From: Pezicula radicicola
Lineage: Eukaryota > Ascomycota > Leotiomycetes > Helotiales > Dermateaceae
Assembly (NCBI GenBank): GCA_003008705.1
Contig: PDUO01000001.1
Coordinates: 1,853,694 to 1,917,693 of the forward strand
Length of the DNA: 64,000 nucleotides
Direction of reading: 5' to 3'
A model generated the notes under the pieces. The model was not told the DNA's origin. It was given only the letters and a program-made list of their open reading frames with translations, and made no database searches. Positions 1-12,286 of the stretch are shown here, piece by piece. Position 1 is the first letter of the stretch, and the number at the start of each line of letters is the position of its first letter. A program made the translations under genes and the position numbers.

Positions 1-699
1 ATGCTTCTAATTTATTATAGCTATGTCTGTGAGTGTACCCCTTACCTAAACAACGCAAGGCACTAGGAAACGTAACTTAGGTAGGTATAGTAATCTAAGT
101 AAAGTTTGAATTTAACATTATAATTTATAACTAGTGTAAAATATACTTGCATTTTTCATAGAACTTGATACTAAGCGTAGATAAGAATCCACTCGCTTAC
201 TCATATCTAAAGCCGCACTTGGACTTTATCGAGCGGCGAAGCATCCCGCAGCACGCATCTCTACTATATCAGTTCCGGAAAGATAGTTGCTAATGAGAAT
301 TAGGATAAAAGCAGAGGTCCGCGACAATTGGCCCGCAATTCCTTATCACTGCACTACTGAATCTCCATACGCTATCGAAGGAGAGTGACAGCCATCAGCT
401 CCCAAAAGTCAGCTCAAAGAAAGGGGACTTGTGCAGACAATCAGTTTTAAGACTGTTGCTAATAAAGCCTTGAAATCAATTATTCAATCCTTAACTCCCA
501 GCTTCGTACTGTATGCTTGGGGCCTAAAGCTTTTGACGCTTCATATCATCGGGCGGAAGTGCCTCCCGCACCAATCCATCGCTTAATACGCGGTTATGGT
601 AATCCACAATACGGTACACTTCCATCTAACAGCCATGACTTCTATTTTTATTCCCTGAACCTAATGTCTAGATCAAACTTTCAGATGTCTAACTCTATA
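1..699. other. Intergenic region upstream of the MFS gene
   Basis: No convincing coding region is seen before the MFS start. The stretch carries a perfect CGG-N9-CCG box at 234-248. An open frame continues 5' from the chosen MFS start to an ATG at 517, so part of this region could be coding if a longer N-terminus is used. Confidence 0.5.
234..248. promoter_or_regulatory. CGG-N9-CCG box upstream of MFS transporter
   Basis: The sequence reads CGG, nine bases, CCG, within GAGCGGCGAAGCATCCCGCA. It lies about 450 bp before the likely MFS start. The inverted CGG half-sites fit binding by a Zn2Cys6 dimer. The flanks and the ATCCCGC right half match the box at 20835, which argues for a shared regulator. 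Confidence 0.6.
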
Positions 700-2193
700 A
701 TGGCAGAGAAAACTATATCGCAGTGTGAACCTGTGGAACCAATTACCTTGAAAGTGGCAGGCGAAGCACTGTTAGATGATGTCGAAAAGCAACGAAGCGG
801 AAACCCGGCCGAGGAAAATATCTATGATCGGTTCTCTCGACGTCGGAAATATGTCATTGTTATCTTGGTTTCCTTTTACAGTTTCCTATCGCCCTTCTCT
901 TCGATTTCTATACTCTCTGCTACTCCTGAAGTTTCAAGCTGGTACGAGACTTCTGGAACAATAATAAACATTTCCAACGCTCTTTACATGGTATCCATGG
1001 GCATTTCCGCTCCATTCTGGGCACCTCTTAGTCAGGTATATGGACGTAGGATGGTATGTTAATCTTCATTCGAAGCTTGCGACGTATAATAACTTGGCGG
1101 TTAGATAACTCTCGTTTCTGGGGCTCTTTTCTTCTGCTTTTCGCTGAGCAATATTTTTGCGCCCAACCTCGCGGCATATTTCATCTTTCGAATTCTAGTC
1201 GCCTTCCAAGGAACGTCTTTCTTGGTAATTGGTGCTGCAGTGATTGGCGATATCTACGCACTACAGCAACGTGGCACAGCTTTATCTTGGTTCTTGTTGG
1301 GAGGATTGATTGGTCCCGCTCTGGGTCCTTTGATCGGAGGCATCATCGTCACATATCAGCCATGGCAAGTTATCTTTGGGCTACAAGCTGGAATGGCCGG
1401 ACTCGCGTTTGTCCTTGCGGTCTGCTTTCTACCAGAGACCATTCATTACCGTAGAGACGTTGAGTTGAAAGGCCTTTCAAAGTCCCAAGTAGCATTCAAA
1501 ATCTGGCAGTGGACAAGCCCATTTCGAGTCCTACATCTCTTTTCCCAACCTGGAATAGTTTTGGTTGCACTTGCTTCAAGCAGTCTTCAGTGGAACATGT
1601 ACGCCCTACTTAGTCCTATACGCTATGTCCTAAATCCAAGATTTCACCTCACGACGCCAATGCAATCTGCCTTATTTTACCTGGCTCCTGGAGCAGGGTA
1701 TCTTGTAGGTGCCATGATGGGAGGCCGCTGGTCAGATTACACTCTAAAACGGCTGATGAAAAAGAGAGACGGTGTAATAGTCCCAGAGGACCGGCTTCAT
1801 AGTTCTCTGGTGGCATTAGGTGTGGTTATCCCTGGGTCAATCTTGATATATGGATGGTCTGTAGAGAAAGAAGTCGGTGGCATACCATTGCCGGTGGTAG
1901 CGATGTTTGTGCAGGGAGTTGCGCAGCTTTTTGCCCTTCCATCCCTGAATACTTACTGCTTAGATGTTATGCCGGGGCGTAGTGCCGAGGTCATTGCGCT
2001 CAACTATATGATGAGATATTGTTTTTCTGCTGGTGGTACTGCAGCGGCTTTACCAGCGATAGAGAGCATGGGGGTCGGATGGTTCTCCACTATCTCCAGC
2101 TTATTTCTAGTTGCTACAGCTATCATGGTCGCTATCACGTACAGATATGGTCGTTCTTGGAGGAGAAAAATAGCCTTACGCTCAGATAAATGA
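700..2193 (+). CDS. DHA1-type major facilitator superfamily transporter
   Basis: Probable plasma-membrane proton-coupled antiporter or exporter. Two exons: 700-1053 and 1105-2193, with a 51-bp intron (GTATGT..TTAG). The product is 480 aa from the ATG at 700, which has A at -3 and G at +4; ATGs at 664 and 517 in the same frame would give longer forms. A charged N-terminal tail is followed by about 12 hydrophobic segments. The loop motif PLSQVYGRR after the second helix is the MFS loop-2 signature, and GPALGPLIGG resembles the antiporter motif C of drug:H+ antiporters. DHA1 (Qdr/Dtr-like) is inferred from this; the substrate is unknown. Its place beside proline genes, with the shared upstream box, suggests it moves a pathway substrate or product. 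Confidence 0.8.
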
Positions 2194-2819
2194 ATGCATA
2201 CCCAATGAGAACAAATTTGGCCAAGGAAAGAAGTATTGCCTTCTCCCAACATATGCGGAGGCAAGATCAAAATAGCACACGCTTTTCAAATTTTGTCTAA
2301 ATTCTTTTTGTAATGAACATTGAAGTCCGACTTAGTAGTACACAAAAATCATCAAAAGTGGCTAAACCTAATGAGAGTGAGTAACTTGCACAATAAGCTG
2401 CGAAAGATGAATGAGAACAGGCGTCGCCTTGGAGAAGGAAACCAAGTCTAAATTACGCCCCATCAACGCCGTGCCGATATCCGGTCTCAATCAAGCATGC
2501 TAGAGCGGCTCAATGGCAATGTCGATTGCATGAGCGGCATCTAATCCCTAAAATCCCGCTTCAAGCCTAGCCCGAGCCAATAAGGTAGACAAGCAAATGG
2601 GCGAACAAGTTTTGTTCTCAAAGCCGGACTTATTGGGGGAAAAAAAGAAAAAAAGAAACTCACAGATTGGTCTATCTACTGCTGATATAATGCCTAAATC
2701 GACTTCCGGGTCTTTCAAATATCCTTGAATTTTTTACCTTTACCACATTGATCTATTTACTCAACGCGCATTCTGAGATTGATCCAAACACACTTTGCCG
2801 TTATACTATTCCTGCAGTT
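2194..2819. other. Intergenic region with a degenerate regulatory box
   Basis: No gene is seen. It holds an A-rich tract near 2640-2655 and one near-match to the cluster box at 2535-2549. Confidence 0.5.
2535..2549. promoter_or_regulatory. CGG-N9-CCT near-match of the cluster box
   Basis: GAGCGGCATCTAATCCCT differs from the perfect box at 20835 mainly by T for G in the last half-site. It lies about 285 bp upstream of the ATG of the reductase gene. Confidence 0.4.
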
Positions 2820-3530
2820 ATGCCACATTCCGAGGGTATCAAACAAAATGTGCCAGCAGTCAAAGGGGATGGAACTTTTGGCAGTGGAGTTGGAGCGAGT
2901 CTTCTTCCTCCATTAGATGCCAGATTCAGCACACTCACTCTACCGACGATCGCCGTCATGTCCTTTGGCGAGATGGGAATGGGTATCGCAGCATTATTAT
3001 CTCGATACTCTTACCCTGTCGTCACATGTCTCGAAGGCCGGAGCAAAAAGACACAAGCTCGTGCGCTGTTAATTGGGGTTAAGGATCTTGCTTTCACGGA
3101 GATGGTGCACGCAGCATCTATATTCTTGTCAATCGTACCTCCAGCTGAAGCAGAGCCCCTCGCTTCTCGGACTGTCCAAGCACTTCAATCAAATCACAGT
3201 CGTGCAAAACCGCTTGTTTATATGGATCTAAATGCCATCTCACCACGTCTCTCAAGGGACATCGCAGAAATTTTGAAATCAACGGAAACTCTCTACATCG
3301 ATGGAGCAATAATAGGTTTTCCACCACGAGAACTGGACGATAAAACTTGGTTTCGCCCTGCTTTAACTCTTTCTGGGCCTTCTTTGGCAAATACGAACGA
3401 GCTATGGGCAGAACACTTGATATCACTATTGAATATTCGGCACGTTGGTGATGATATTGGTGCTGCAAGTGGCCTTAAAATGTGCTTTGGTGCAATCTAT
3501 AAAGGGCAAGCAGCTATTGGAATACAAGCA

Positions 3531-3535
3531 TATAC
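3531..3535. repeat. Target-site duplication, left copy (TATAC)
   Basis: TATAC immediately precedes the TGTTG start of the 5' LTR and recurs immediately after the 3' LTR. Five bp is the usual duplication size for Copia/Gypsy integrases. Confidence 0.9.
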
Positions 3536-3821
3536 TGTTGCCAAATATAACAGTATTGCCACTCTTTTAGAAACCATAAATTTTGCCTCTCTTTAGTTAA
3601 TGCTATATATAAAACAATAGCATTAGTTAGACAGTTGATTTCTAAGCGTTTTATATACAAGAAGACTGTTTCTCTAATATTATACACACTGTTTCGGCAT
3701 TAACAAGTACTTACTCTTGTTTATATATATATACTCTTATTTTCCTACCTATATAGAATTAAGCAACTATCTCTTAACTTCTAATCTATATATTTATTAA
3801 TATATTCTACTATTAGCAATA
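3536..3821 (+). repeat. 5' LTR of the Copia element
   Basis: 286 bp. It starts TGTTGCCAAATATAAC, unmutated, and ends ATTAGCAATA where the 3' LTR ends ATTAGCAACA. The outer (left) half keeps C and G bases; the inner half is RIP-mutated. Confidence 0.92.
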
Positions 3822-6800
3822 GTTATAAGCCCTCTACTACTACTAGCGTACTAAATTAATTTATTTAAATTATTTAATTTAAATTAATAGTAGCCTAGAA
3901 ACTACTTAGTTCTATATACGTTAAATAGGCTTACTTAACCTATCTAACCTTAATAAAATTATTAAAAATAACTACTAAGTCTACACTTACTCTTAGTAAC
4001 TTCTTAGACTAGTAAAATTAGCTACTAGGGGTATATAAATCAACCTAGAGTAGTAGGAACCTAGTATAGTTATATATTAATCTATTATTACTAACTTAAC
4101 TATTACTTCTAGCCCCTCTAGTTTAACTAGTATTTATTTAAACCCTAATAACAACTCTAGTAGAAATTAAATCTATAAAGTAATAATATAAAATGTTTAA
4201 AATTAAATAAGATATATAGAAATATTCTATTTAACTAATTAATAAATAACTAGATATACTAGTATCTATATAAAAATATATATATAACTCTATAACCCTC
4301 TAGTATCTCTTACTTATCTATAATTCTATAATAATATAAGAAGTATTAACTATATTAAAATTATATTTTATATTATTAGATTAAGTCTAAAGAATAGAAC
4401 TAGCTAAAAAGCTTTATAAACTTAAGATATTTAAGAAAAAGTAAGGTATTAAAGAATAGCTTTAGTAATAGAAAACTATATATACTAATACTAAAGATCT
4501 TAATATTATAGAAACTATTAGTAATCTTATTCTATTCAACTTTATATATATAATCTAAAATATTAATTCTAGATATAAGTTAGCTCTTAAACTAAAATTA
4601 GCTTTAAAAGAAGACAAGGGTAAAGACCTTCTAATATTATATAACCTTATTAACTAATTTTAAACCTACTAGAAATCCTTACTATAAGCTTATAGAGTAA
4701 TCTATAGTATATTTACTATATTCTAAGACTAATTAGATTAAGCTACTAAATATAAACCTAAATTCTCTTATATATATAGTAATCTCTATTAGTATAATAA
4801 TTACTATTATCTAGTTAAAGAGAACTAGCTAAAAGGATAGTATATAAAGAAGGAAGTTATTAATTTAATTTAGAAAAAGCTAGATAAAAATCTAAAGATA
4901 AAATTATTAATTAATAAAGCTATCTAGTATAAAAAGGAATCTCTTACTAAAAATAAGCCTATTCCTACTAAAGCCTAGCCTAATAGCTAATTAGAAACAA
5001 CGTTAATATTAATAATAGACGCTCTCCTAAAACTAGGAACCTTTATATTAGCCTTTAGTATATTCTTAGTAAATACCTAGGATCTAAAATATAAACTAGT
5101 CTACTTTACTATTTTTAATTCTAGATTAGATTCTTATATATATAATAATCCCTTGTAGTTTAAAATAACCTAGTTTATATACTTAGATAAGACTATTATA
5201 ACTAGAAAAGAAATCTACTAAATTAAAGCCTATAGAATAATAACCCTAGTTATTAACTCTCCCTAAGGTAAGACTATTATAGAACTCTAAGATACCTTAT
5301 ATATTCTTAGATTTATAACTAATATTGTATTACTTTAGCTACTAAAACGTAAGGGAGTCTACTAGAATATTAAATATAATTACTTATATATAAAAAGTAG
5401 AACTCTATATAATATTAGTATATTAGATAGCTTTTAGTATATTAAATAAAATATAAAAACATTACCTAAAGGTGTATTTATAGTAAAATATAGTATAAAG
5501 ATATTCTCTAAAGCTATAGCTAAGCTCTAGTATAGTTGACTTAGGTATCCTAGTCTATAGACTATAAATATACTATAAAATATAGCTATTAATATTAACG
5601 TTAATAAATTAGAACTATATCCTTAAACTATTAAGTATTCTATATATAGGTAAGCTAAAGCCTATAAACTAGTTTCTTATTTATTATATATAGAAGAAGA
5701 TTCTATAGAACCCTAGTTTTAAGCTATAGCTAATCTTATTAATCTATTATATACTTATAGCTATAATAGTAATAGGTAGATTCTCTATCTTTAGTATTCT
5801 AAAACTAAATTCAACCTTATATACCTTATATTATATAAAAATAAATTAGCCTAAGTTTTAATAAATACTATTTATCTTATTAAAAATTAATAAGGAAAGT
5901 ATATAAAATATATTTAATATAATAGTAAATTATTATATAACCTAGAGGTTAAAGAATTCTATAAAGAAAGAGGTATTACCTATAAGCTAAGTATACTAAA
6001 TACTTAAATATAAAATAGAGGTTTAGAGAAAGTAGGGTATATACTTACTATAAAAGCCTACTATATAAGAATCTAAGTAAATTTACCTTATAACCTATAG
6101 CTAGAAGCTTACTATATAACTAGATACCTAGTAAATTAAACCCTAATAGAAGCCCTAGGATAGTAGATACTATATAAAGCTCTAAAAGGTATAAAACTAT
6201 CCCTAGTCTATATTTAAACCTTTAGCTACTATATATATATTCTAGAGAAAGATAAATACTATCTTCTAAGGTTATATAAATTACTACCTTATATATATAT
6301 TAGCTATCTTATAGGGTTTATAAGTACTACTATATTCTATATATAGGTACCTAGTCTAAATAAGGTAATTTAAAACTATAACGTCTTCTTTAATAAGGAA
6401 TTATTCTATTCCCTTAAAGACCTTAATATTAGCTATATAAATAAAGCTATAATTAAGACAATAAGCCTATTAGAAAACGTTATAATAGAAGAAGAGTAGG
6501 AAGACAATAATATTCTTAACTCTATAACTATTATACTACCTTATATATCTTAAAATAAGACTAGTTCTAGCTAATTAGAGTCTAAGAAATCAACTACTAG
6601 AATAGAATAATAAGCTATTAAACCCTAACTACTAATACTAAAAATAATACTAAAACTAGAACTAATACTACTATCTATAAATAATAGTAATATAAATTAA
6701 CCTAAAATCAAGTTATAGATCCTAAAAAATACCTTATAAAAATACTAAAGAGATACTAATACTAGAAGTATAAATAGGGTACTAATAGTAACTAGAGTAA

Positions 6801-8855
6801 TAGCTTAAATTAACCTATTAAATATCTTATTAAAGAGTTAATATTCTACTTATATTATAATTTTAGATATATTATAAAATAATTTAAGCTTCTACTAGGC
6901 CTTTATAGTATCCTTAAACTAAGCTAAATCCCTACTAAAAATCTACTATAATTAGTTACTACCTAAACTAAAAATATAAGCCTAAATACTTAAGTATAAG
7001 CTAGCGGCTAGCTTTACCTAAGTAGCTCTAAAAGAGATTCTTATACTAGTAATAAAAGGTATATTTAAGAAAGTAGATAAGTAAGAATTAGAATAATAAA
7101 TTTAGCTTCTATTATTAATATAGGTTTTTAAGTATAAATTTAATACTAAGGGATATCTAGTTAAATTAAAAGTATAACTTTATATCTATAGAGATCTTTA
7201 AGAGTTACTAGATAATATATATATAACTATACTAGCTATATAGACGTTCTAAATAATAATAGCTATTATAGCTACCTTTAATCTAGAAACTAAGTAATAT
7301 AATATAATAAATACTTATATAAATAGTAATCTAGATATACTAATTATAGTTAGATATCTAAAAGGACTAGAACTCCTAAGGAGTATATACTAAGAGCTAG
7401 ATTCTATACTTAATATACTAAAATTTACTAATCTAAGCTTATAAAATTTAGTACTTTTACTTTTAAAAGCCTTATATAAGTTAAAGTAATCTCTATTACT
7501 ATAGTAATAAACACTAACTATAGTACTTAAATCTCTTAGATTATCTATAGTTCTTAGTATTAACTACTTATTTACTAATAAATAACTTACTTTAATAGTT
7601 TTTATAGATAATATTATTATTATATTTTCTTATTATTATTAATAATAATATACCTACTTTAAAGCCTAACTTCTTTAGCTATTTAAAATCTATATACTTA
7701 AAGAAGTTAACTATTTTCTTAGAATTAGAGTTATTTAAAATAGATTAGAATAAAAGCTCTAGCTAATTTAAGATAATTTTATTAAAAAAATAGTAAAGAA
7801 ATTTAATATTAATCCTATTAGATTTTCTAATACTCTACTACTAGCTACTAAATAAGTACCTAATAAAGAGATTATAACTACCTCTTAAATCTATATATTC
7901 TAATAATAAGTTAGTTATATTATATATAATACTACTATTACCTAGCTAGATATAGTATATATAGTATCTAAACTAGCTAAATTTAATTAGAATCTATTTA
8001 AAGCTTATCTATTTATAATAGACTATTGTATTAAATACCTACTTAGAATAAAATATTATATAATTTAATATAGTAAATAAACTATTAATCTATAAAAGCT
8101 ATTCTAGACCTATAGTAATATAGTATTTATAGATAATAAGGTTATATAATATAGTTTATTTAGATCTATCTATATACTATATAGTAGACCTACCTATTAG
8201 ATAGTAATAAAATAATAAACTATTACTATCTCTAGTACTAAAGCTAAATTACTAGTAGTATTATCTACTACTAAGCTTCTATTATAGATAATTTGATTCT
8301 TTAAAGCTATTAATTTTAATCCTATTATTAAGCCTATAATCTATATTAATAATACTTAAACTATAGGCCTACTTTATAAGGATACCCTACAGCTTTAAAC
8401 TAAGCTAAAGTATATAGATATCTACTAGTACTAGCTATAGTAAGAGGTTTAATAAGGTAGAATCTATATTAAATAGGTATCTAGTACTAATATAGTAGTA
8501 GATAGATTAACTAAGGAATTACTATATTAAAAGTATAAAACGTTTATTTAGTAACTTGGTCTAGTTAATATATCTAGCTAGATTAAGCCTAGTTAATAGG
8601 TACCTGAATTACTATTTAGAAGGTCTTCTTCTTCTTCTAATCTTTCTCTTTCTCTTCTTTTATTCTATAGCAAGGCCTGTTATAGTTGTAGCCTACCCTA
8701 GGGGCGGCACACCTAACTCTTAAGCTAAACAGCCGCTACTACTATTAGAATATACTAAGTTTAGATATATAATTTCTATACTAACCTACGCCTTAAATCT
8801 AATACTAATAGTCTATAAAACGATTTAGATTTAACCTTTTATTTAGTTTAAATCT

Positions 8856-8864
8856 AGGGGGGTA
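8856..8864 (+). other. Polypurine tract before the 3' LTR
   Basis: A run of G (AGGGGGG) sits directly upstream of the 3' LTR. It is the plus-strand primer site expected for an element oriented on the plus strand. Confidence 0.6.
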
Positions 8865-9150
8865 TATTACTAAATATAATAGTATTACTACTCTTTTAGA
8901 AACTATAAATTTTACCTCTCTTTAGTTAATGCTATATATAAAACAATAGTATTAGTTAGATAGTTAATTTCTAAGCGTTTTATATACAAGAAAACTATTT
9001 CTCTAATGCTATATACACTGTTTCGGCATTAACAAGTACTTACTCTTGTTTATGTATATATACTCTTATTTTCCTACCTATATAGAATCAAGCAACTATC
9101 TCTTAACTTCCGATCTATATATTCGTTAATATATTCTGCTATTAGCAACA
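8865..9150 (+). repeat. 3' LTR of the Copia element
   Basis: 286 bp, aligned base for base with the 5' LTR. Its inner (left) start is mutated (TATTACTAAATATAAT), while its outer end is unmutated (ATTAGCAACA). Confidence 0.92.
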
Positions 9151-9155
9151 TATAC
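9151..9155. repeat. Target-site duplication, right copy (TATAC)
   Basis: Matches 3531-3535. The host codons resume in frame immediately after it. Confidence 0.9.
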
Positions 9156-9462
9156 CACGGCTAAAAACCTGGGTGTGTTACCTGCTCTTCGTGGACACAT
9201 GGCTGAATACTTTCCAACGACTAGCCCAATACTTGAGAGCTCATTAATCGGTTCCCAGCAGAAGGCATACCGGTGGATCAAGGAAATGGATGAAATTCAG
9301 GAAACTTTTGCAACGGAAGGAGGGTGGGGTCCGGATTTATTTGCTGGGGTCTCTGATGTCTTCCAGCTTGTATCGCAGAAGACTGGTTTGGGGAATGCTA
9401 GTAGATCAGATGTTGTCGAGGTTACGGAAGAGATTTCTCGGGCAGTGAAGGAACTCAAATAG

Positions 9463-9866
9463 AAGCTGACTATGGGTTTTATAAATGTAGAACTCAATAA
9501 TTAGATTCATTACATAGAAAGATCGCTGTGTTGGTATATACTACTGGTTAAACAAATTGCTATTACAGGTACCACCTGTGCTCTATACAAGAGAGCAAAG
9601 GTTCGTTTCTCACGATTTTCAATGAATACAGCTTCAATAAACTGACATCTACGTGTGTATTTAGTTGCGATAGAACTTCTTTCATTGAAATTTACAGCAT
9701 TTTCACGGCTGGTTAACGAACATTCCCTCTTCTTTCAACATCACTTAATACTTTCAAGCTCATGCCGAAATAATTCATAACCTTTTCAATTCAAAACCTA
9801 TTCTACTCTGTGTATAGCAGAGGGCCGTCATGGATCAAATCTCTCTCTCAAAATGGTAGTCACATC
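9463..9866. other. Convergent intergenic region
   Basis: Lies between the 3' ends of the reductase and PRODH genes. No gene, box or repeat was recognised; it presumably holds the two 3' UTRs. Confidence 0.5.
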
Positions 9867-11343
9867 TCATGTTGATCTGAAATTAGATTTAACACGTCTC
9901 AGAATCTCCTTCCTGAATCCAGCAAGCCAGTATTTCGTCCTCCCAAGTGCATCTTGGTTTTCCTTAACCCGTCTTAAGAGATATTGCAAGCATTCCTGTG
10001 TCGAGCCGTACGCCAAACACTTAAAAGCGTGGGGAGCAAGTTCCTGTTTTAAAGGATTCGTCTCTCCTGGTTGGACTGTCTGACACAGTTGAAGCAAACT
10101 ACAGCTGACCTCATCGGCCATACCTTGAATCTGACCGTAGTTAATGCTAATAGTGGGCTTGTTTGCTTCAATAAGTGACTTCTGAATTGCATACGCTCGT
10201 TGAATACTTTCGTCGTTGTGAGTTGCTAAAAACAATGCCACCTTTGGATAAGGCTTGTCGGAGGGGAGACCGGGATATGTTTGCTGCAAAAGGTTTTTCG
10301 TAGTTCTGTTGTATGCATTATGAGTATCTTCAATGGTGTCATGAATGAGGTTTCGTTGTTCCGTTGCGATATAAGCTCCACGTACGAGCTTGATAGCTAA
10401 AGTCCAACCTTCTTCTTGTGCTAACTTGAGATGCTTCAAGATATTGTCTTCAGTATGCTTCAGGTATGCTTGCATGGTCGTATATATCATAGGCTTTTCT
10501 ACGAAATTATACTTTCGCATCAACTCAATCGTCCATTGGTCAATGGTACTCTGAAGATTTTGTTGCTCGGCATCAATCCAGAGGCGACTTTTTTGCTTGA
10601 ATGCAGCTTCGCTTATTTCAAGCATTGCTGTCCACATCTTTGTTGGAGGTGAGGTTCCCTTGGATAGTGCTTCGAGGGTAGATGGACCGGCTCCTGAGTA
10701 TCTGTATTTATTTGTTAATGAATCCTCTCACCAAAGTATGATTACAAACTCACTTGACTGCTAATATATCCCCTTCTCCTATCATAGAGAGCGTTTTCAA
10801 GGTTCCTTCCTTCCATGCTCTAATAGTTGCGTCTGAGGGATCAACTGCTGTTGAATCCGTACCTTCGTGCTTTGTTTCTCCACCACTGACATTAACCTCC
10901 TTTGTGTAACCTAAGATAACTCCTTTATAACCCATTTGCCTCATCTGGGTGATTGTATTTTGGACTTCGGCTGCATTCTCGCCAGCGGTGAAATGATCGT
11001 AGACGAATTTTCGGATAAAGAAGTGTAGAATTCGATTCCGGTCTGGGTTGAGAATAGGTGACTGAGAGTTTGCAATTATATTCATGAATGGTAAGGCAGC
11101 TTTCAGAATGAGAGGCGACGCTAAGATTCTGGTGACGAAATATGAACGCAGTAGGATGGGTGTTGGTAGCATGGAGAGAGGTGGGAGCTTGGTTCCTGCT
11201 TCATCTGGTGATTGCGGTGCTCTTGATGGCACAGCAGCGGTGGAAGACAAGCGCTTGCAGCGAAGCTGCCATCGTGGGAGAAATCGCTGAGTCGCATGAC
11301 TTGTGTTTATTAGAGATATGGCGTTGGTTGATGAGCACTTCAT
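9867..11343 (-). CDS. PUT1: Proline dehydrogenase (proline oxidase), mitochondrial
   Basis: FAD enzyme that oxidises L-proline to delta-1-pyrroline-5-carboxylate on the inner mitochondrial membrane. Two exons on the minus strand, 10754-11343 and 9867-10701, with a 52-bp intron (GTGAGT..ACAG); 474 aa. The N-terminal about 40 residues are rich in Arg, Ser and Thr, with almost no acid, as in a mitochondrial presequence. Family motifs of the TIM barrel are present: KLVRGAY near residue 301, LATHND, QGMADEV, and RRVKEN near residue 440. Length fits fungal Put1/PrnD. The promoter region (11344-12286) carries one perfect and one near-perfect CGG-N9-CCG box. P5CDH, the next enzyme, lies 2.3 kb away. 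Confidence 0.93.
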
Positions 11344-11790
11344 TTTGACGAACTGGTATACAGCTGTCGTTCAAAGCCACAGGGATACTGAGTGATAAGA
11401 TTCAAAACGAAGAAAAGAATAATCAGCGCGGGGTATAAAAGACTTAGTTGCTTCTCTAGGCCCAATTACAAGGAATGGCCATGTCCATGCTGCATTTATG
11501 GTGGCATGGTGGAAGTCGGTCCCGGTGCAGAGTCAGGCTATATTAATATCTCAATCCAGCTGTACTCTAACTAATTCTCCACCAAATGCTTGCGGTTGCC
11601 AACATATCTAAAGAGATCCATATTGTCTCATAAGCGAGCCCCCTCTTCGGTCTCTTATCGCTATTACTTGGTAGGACGGTATCAGCATTTAGTGACGCAA
11701 CTGGGAAGATCAAACGGAGGATAGTGCTATCGGATTTGATGACCGAGAACCTTATCTGAAGTGCGGCATTCCAGGTGAATATAAGTGGTG

Positions 11791-11805
11791 CGTATCTGCA
11801 TCCCG
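11791..11805. promoter_or_regulatory. CGT-N9-CCG near-match of the cluster box
   Basis: Reads GTGCGT, then ATCTGCATC, then CCGCAC, one mismatch in the left half-site. The GTGCG/CGCAC flanks are symmetric. About 450 bp upstream of PRODH. Confidence 0.45.
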
Positions 11806-11859
11806 CACTCGAAATTTAACTAACGGGCATTAGATGCACAACGCATCACGTGCTGAGAT

Positions 11860-11874
11860 CGGGATTTCCCTCCG
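11860..11874. promoter_or_regulatory. CGG-N9-CCG box upstream of PRODH
   Basis: Perfect half-sites around GATTTCCCT, about 520 bp upstream of the PRODH start. Confidence 0.55.
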
Positions 11875-12286
11875 TGCATTGGCGTTCTACATCTCCTATC
11901 ATGCAGATTCACTAAGTCCACCAAGGCCAAGGTGAGGAGAAAATAGCATCTCGGGGTGAAGGTTCTCGAGAGGTTTCCGCTGAGATATAGTTTAAATAAT
12001 TCTCAGCTGCCGTCTTGCTACTCCTATCACTAAGCGAGGTCAAGTGTTTTGGTTTTTGGGGGAGGCTCAGTTAATGTCGCTTGTGGATAGGGGTAGCGAA
12101 GGGGTTAGCAGAGCAATTAAATAATTTAAGGGCGACTGGCAAGACCTTTGCTGTTTTAAAATGACTAGTTATTCAAAAAGTTACGGTAAATTTCGATGTT
12201 GTCACGAACATGTGTATCAATAAGTTTTCCAATATAACATCTGAATGTATTTCAAGACCCAATACACCACCTAATAAGCATATAAT

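Larger units (their letters stand above)
3536..9150 (+). mobile_element. Ty1/Copia LTR retrotransposon, heavily RIP-mutated and inactive
   Basis: A 5615-bp element bounded by two 286-bp direct LTRs and a 5-bp duplication. The ends are TGTTG..CAACA. Copia remnants lie on the plus strand: the integrase C-terminal region at about 6070-6440, the reverse-transcriptase catalytic box (degenerate VDDI) at about 7598-7630, and RNase H (SSTEAE-like, degenerate) at 8221-8310. The order integrase before RT is diagnostic of Copia rather than Gypsy. The interior is filled with TA, stops occur throughout every frame, and CA and TG dinucleotides are rare, as expected after repeat-induced point mutation. No frame is intact. 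Confidence 0.93.
2820..9462 (+). pseudogene. 6-phosphogluconate-dehydrogenase-like NAD(P) reductase, disrupted by a Copia element
   Basis: The 5' part (2820-3535) and 3' part (9156-9462) encode one 340-aa protein once the retrotransposon and one copy of the TATAC duplication are ignored; the frame joins exactly. The N-terminal half has a Rossmann nucleotide-binding start (AVMSFGEMGMGIAALL) and the family motif LSIVPP. The C-terminal half resembles the DUF1932-type all-helical domain that follows it in 6PGDH-like beta-hydroxyacid dehydrogenases. Imine reductases are relatives of this superfamily, which fits the imino-acid context, but the substrate cannot be told from sequence. Apart from the insertion both halves are open with no stops, so inactivation looks recent. 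A truncated protein ending inside the 5' LTR at 3596 could still be made. Confidence 0.75.
11344..12286. other. PRODH promoter region with two regulatory boxes
   Basis: No gene is supported here. It contains the boxes at 11791-11805 and 11860-11874, and a further GTGCGG half-site at 11761-11766. Confidence 0.55.

Noticed and set aside
3600..9000. Gypsy-type or virus-like element
   Set aside because: Integrase-like remnants precede the reverse-transcriptase box, which is Copia order; there is no envelope-like region.
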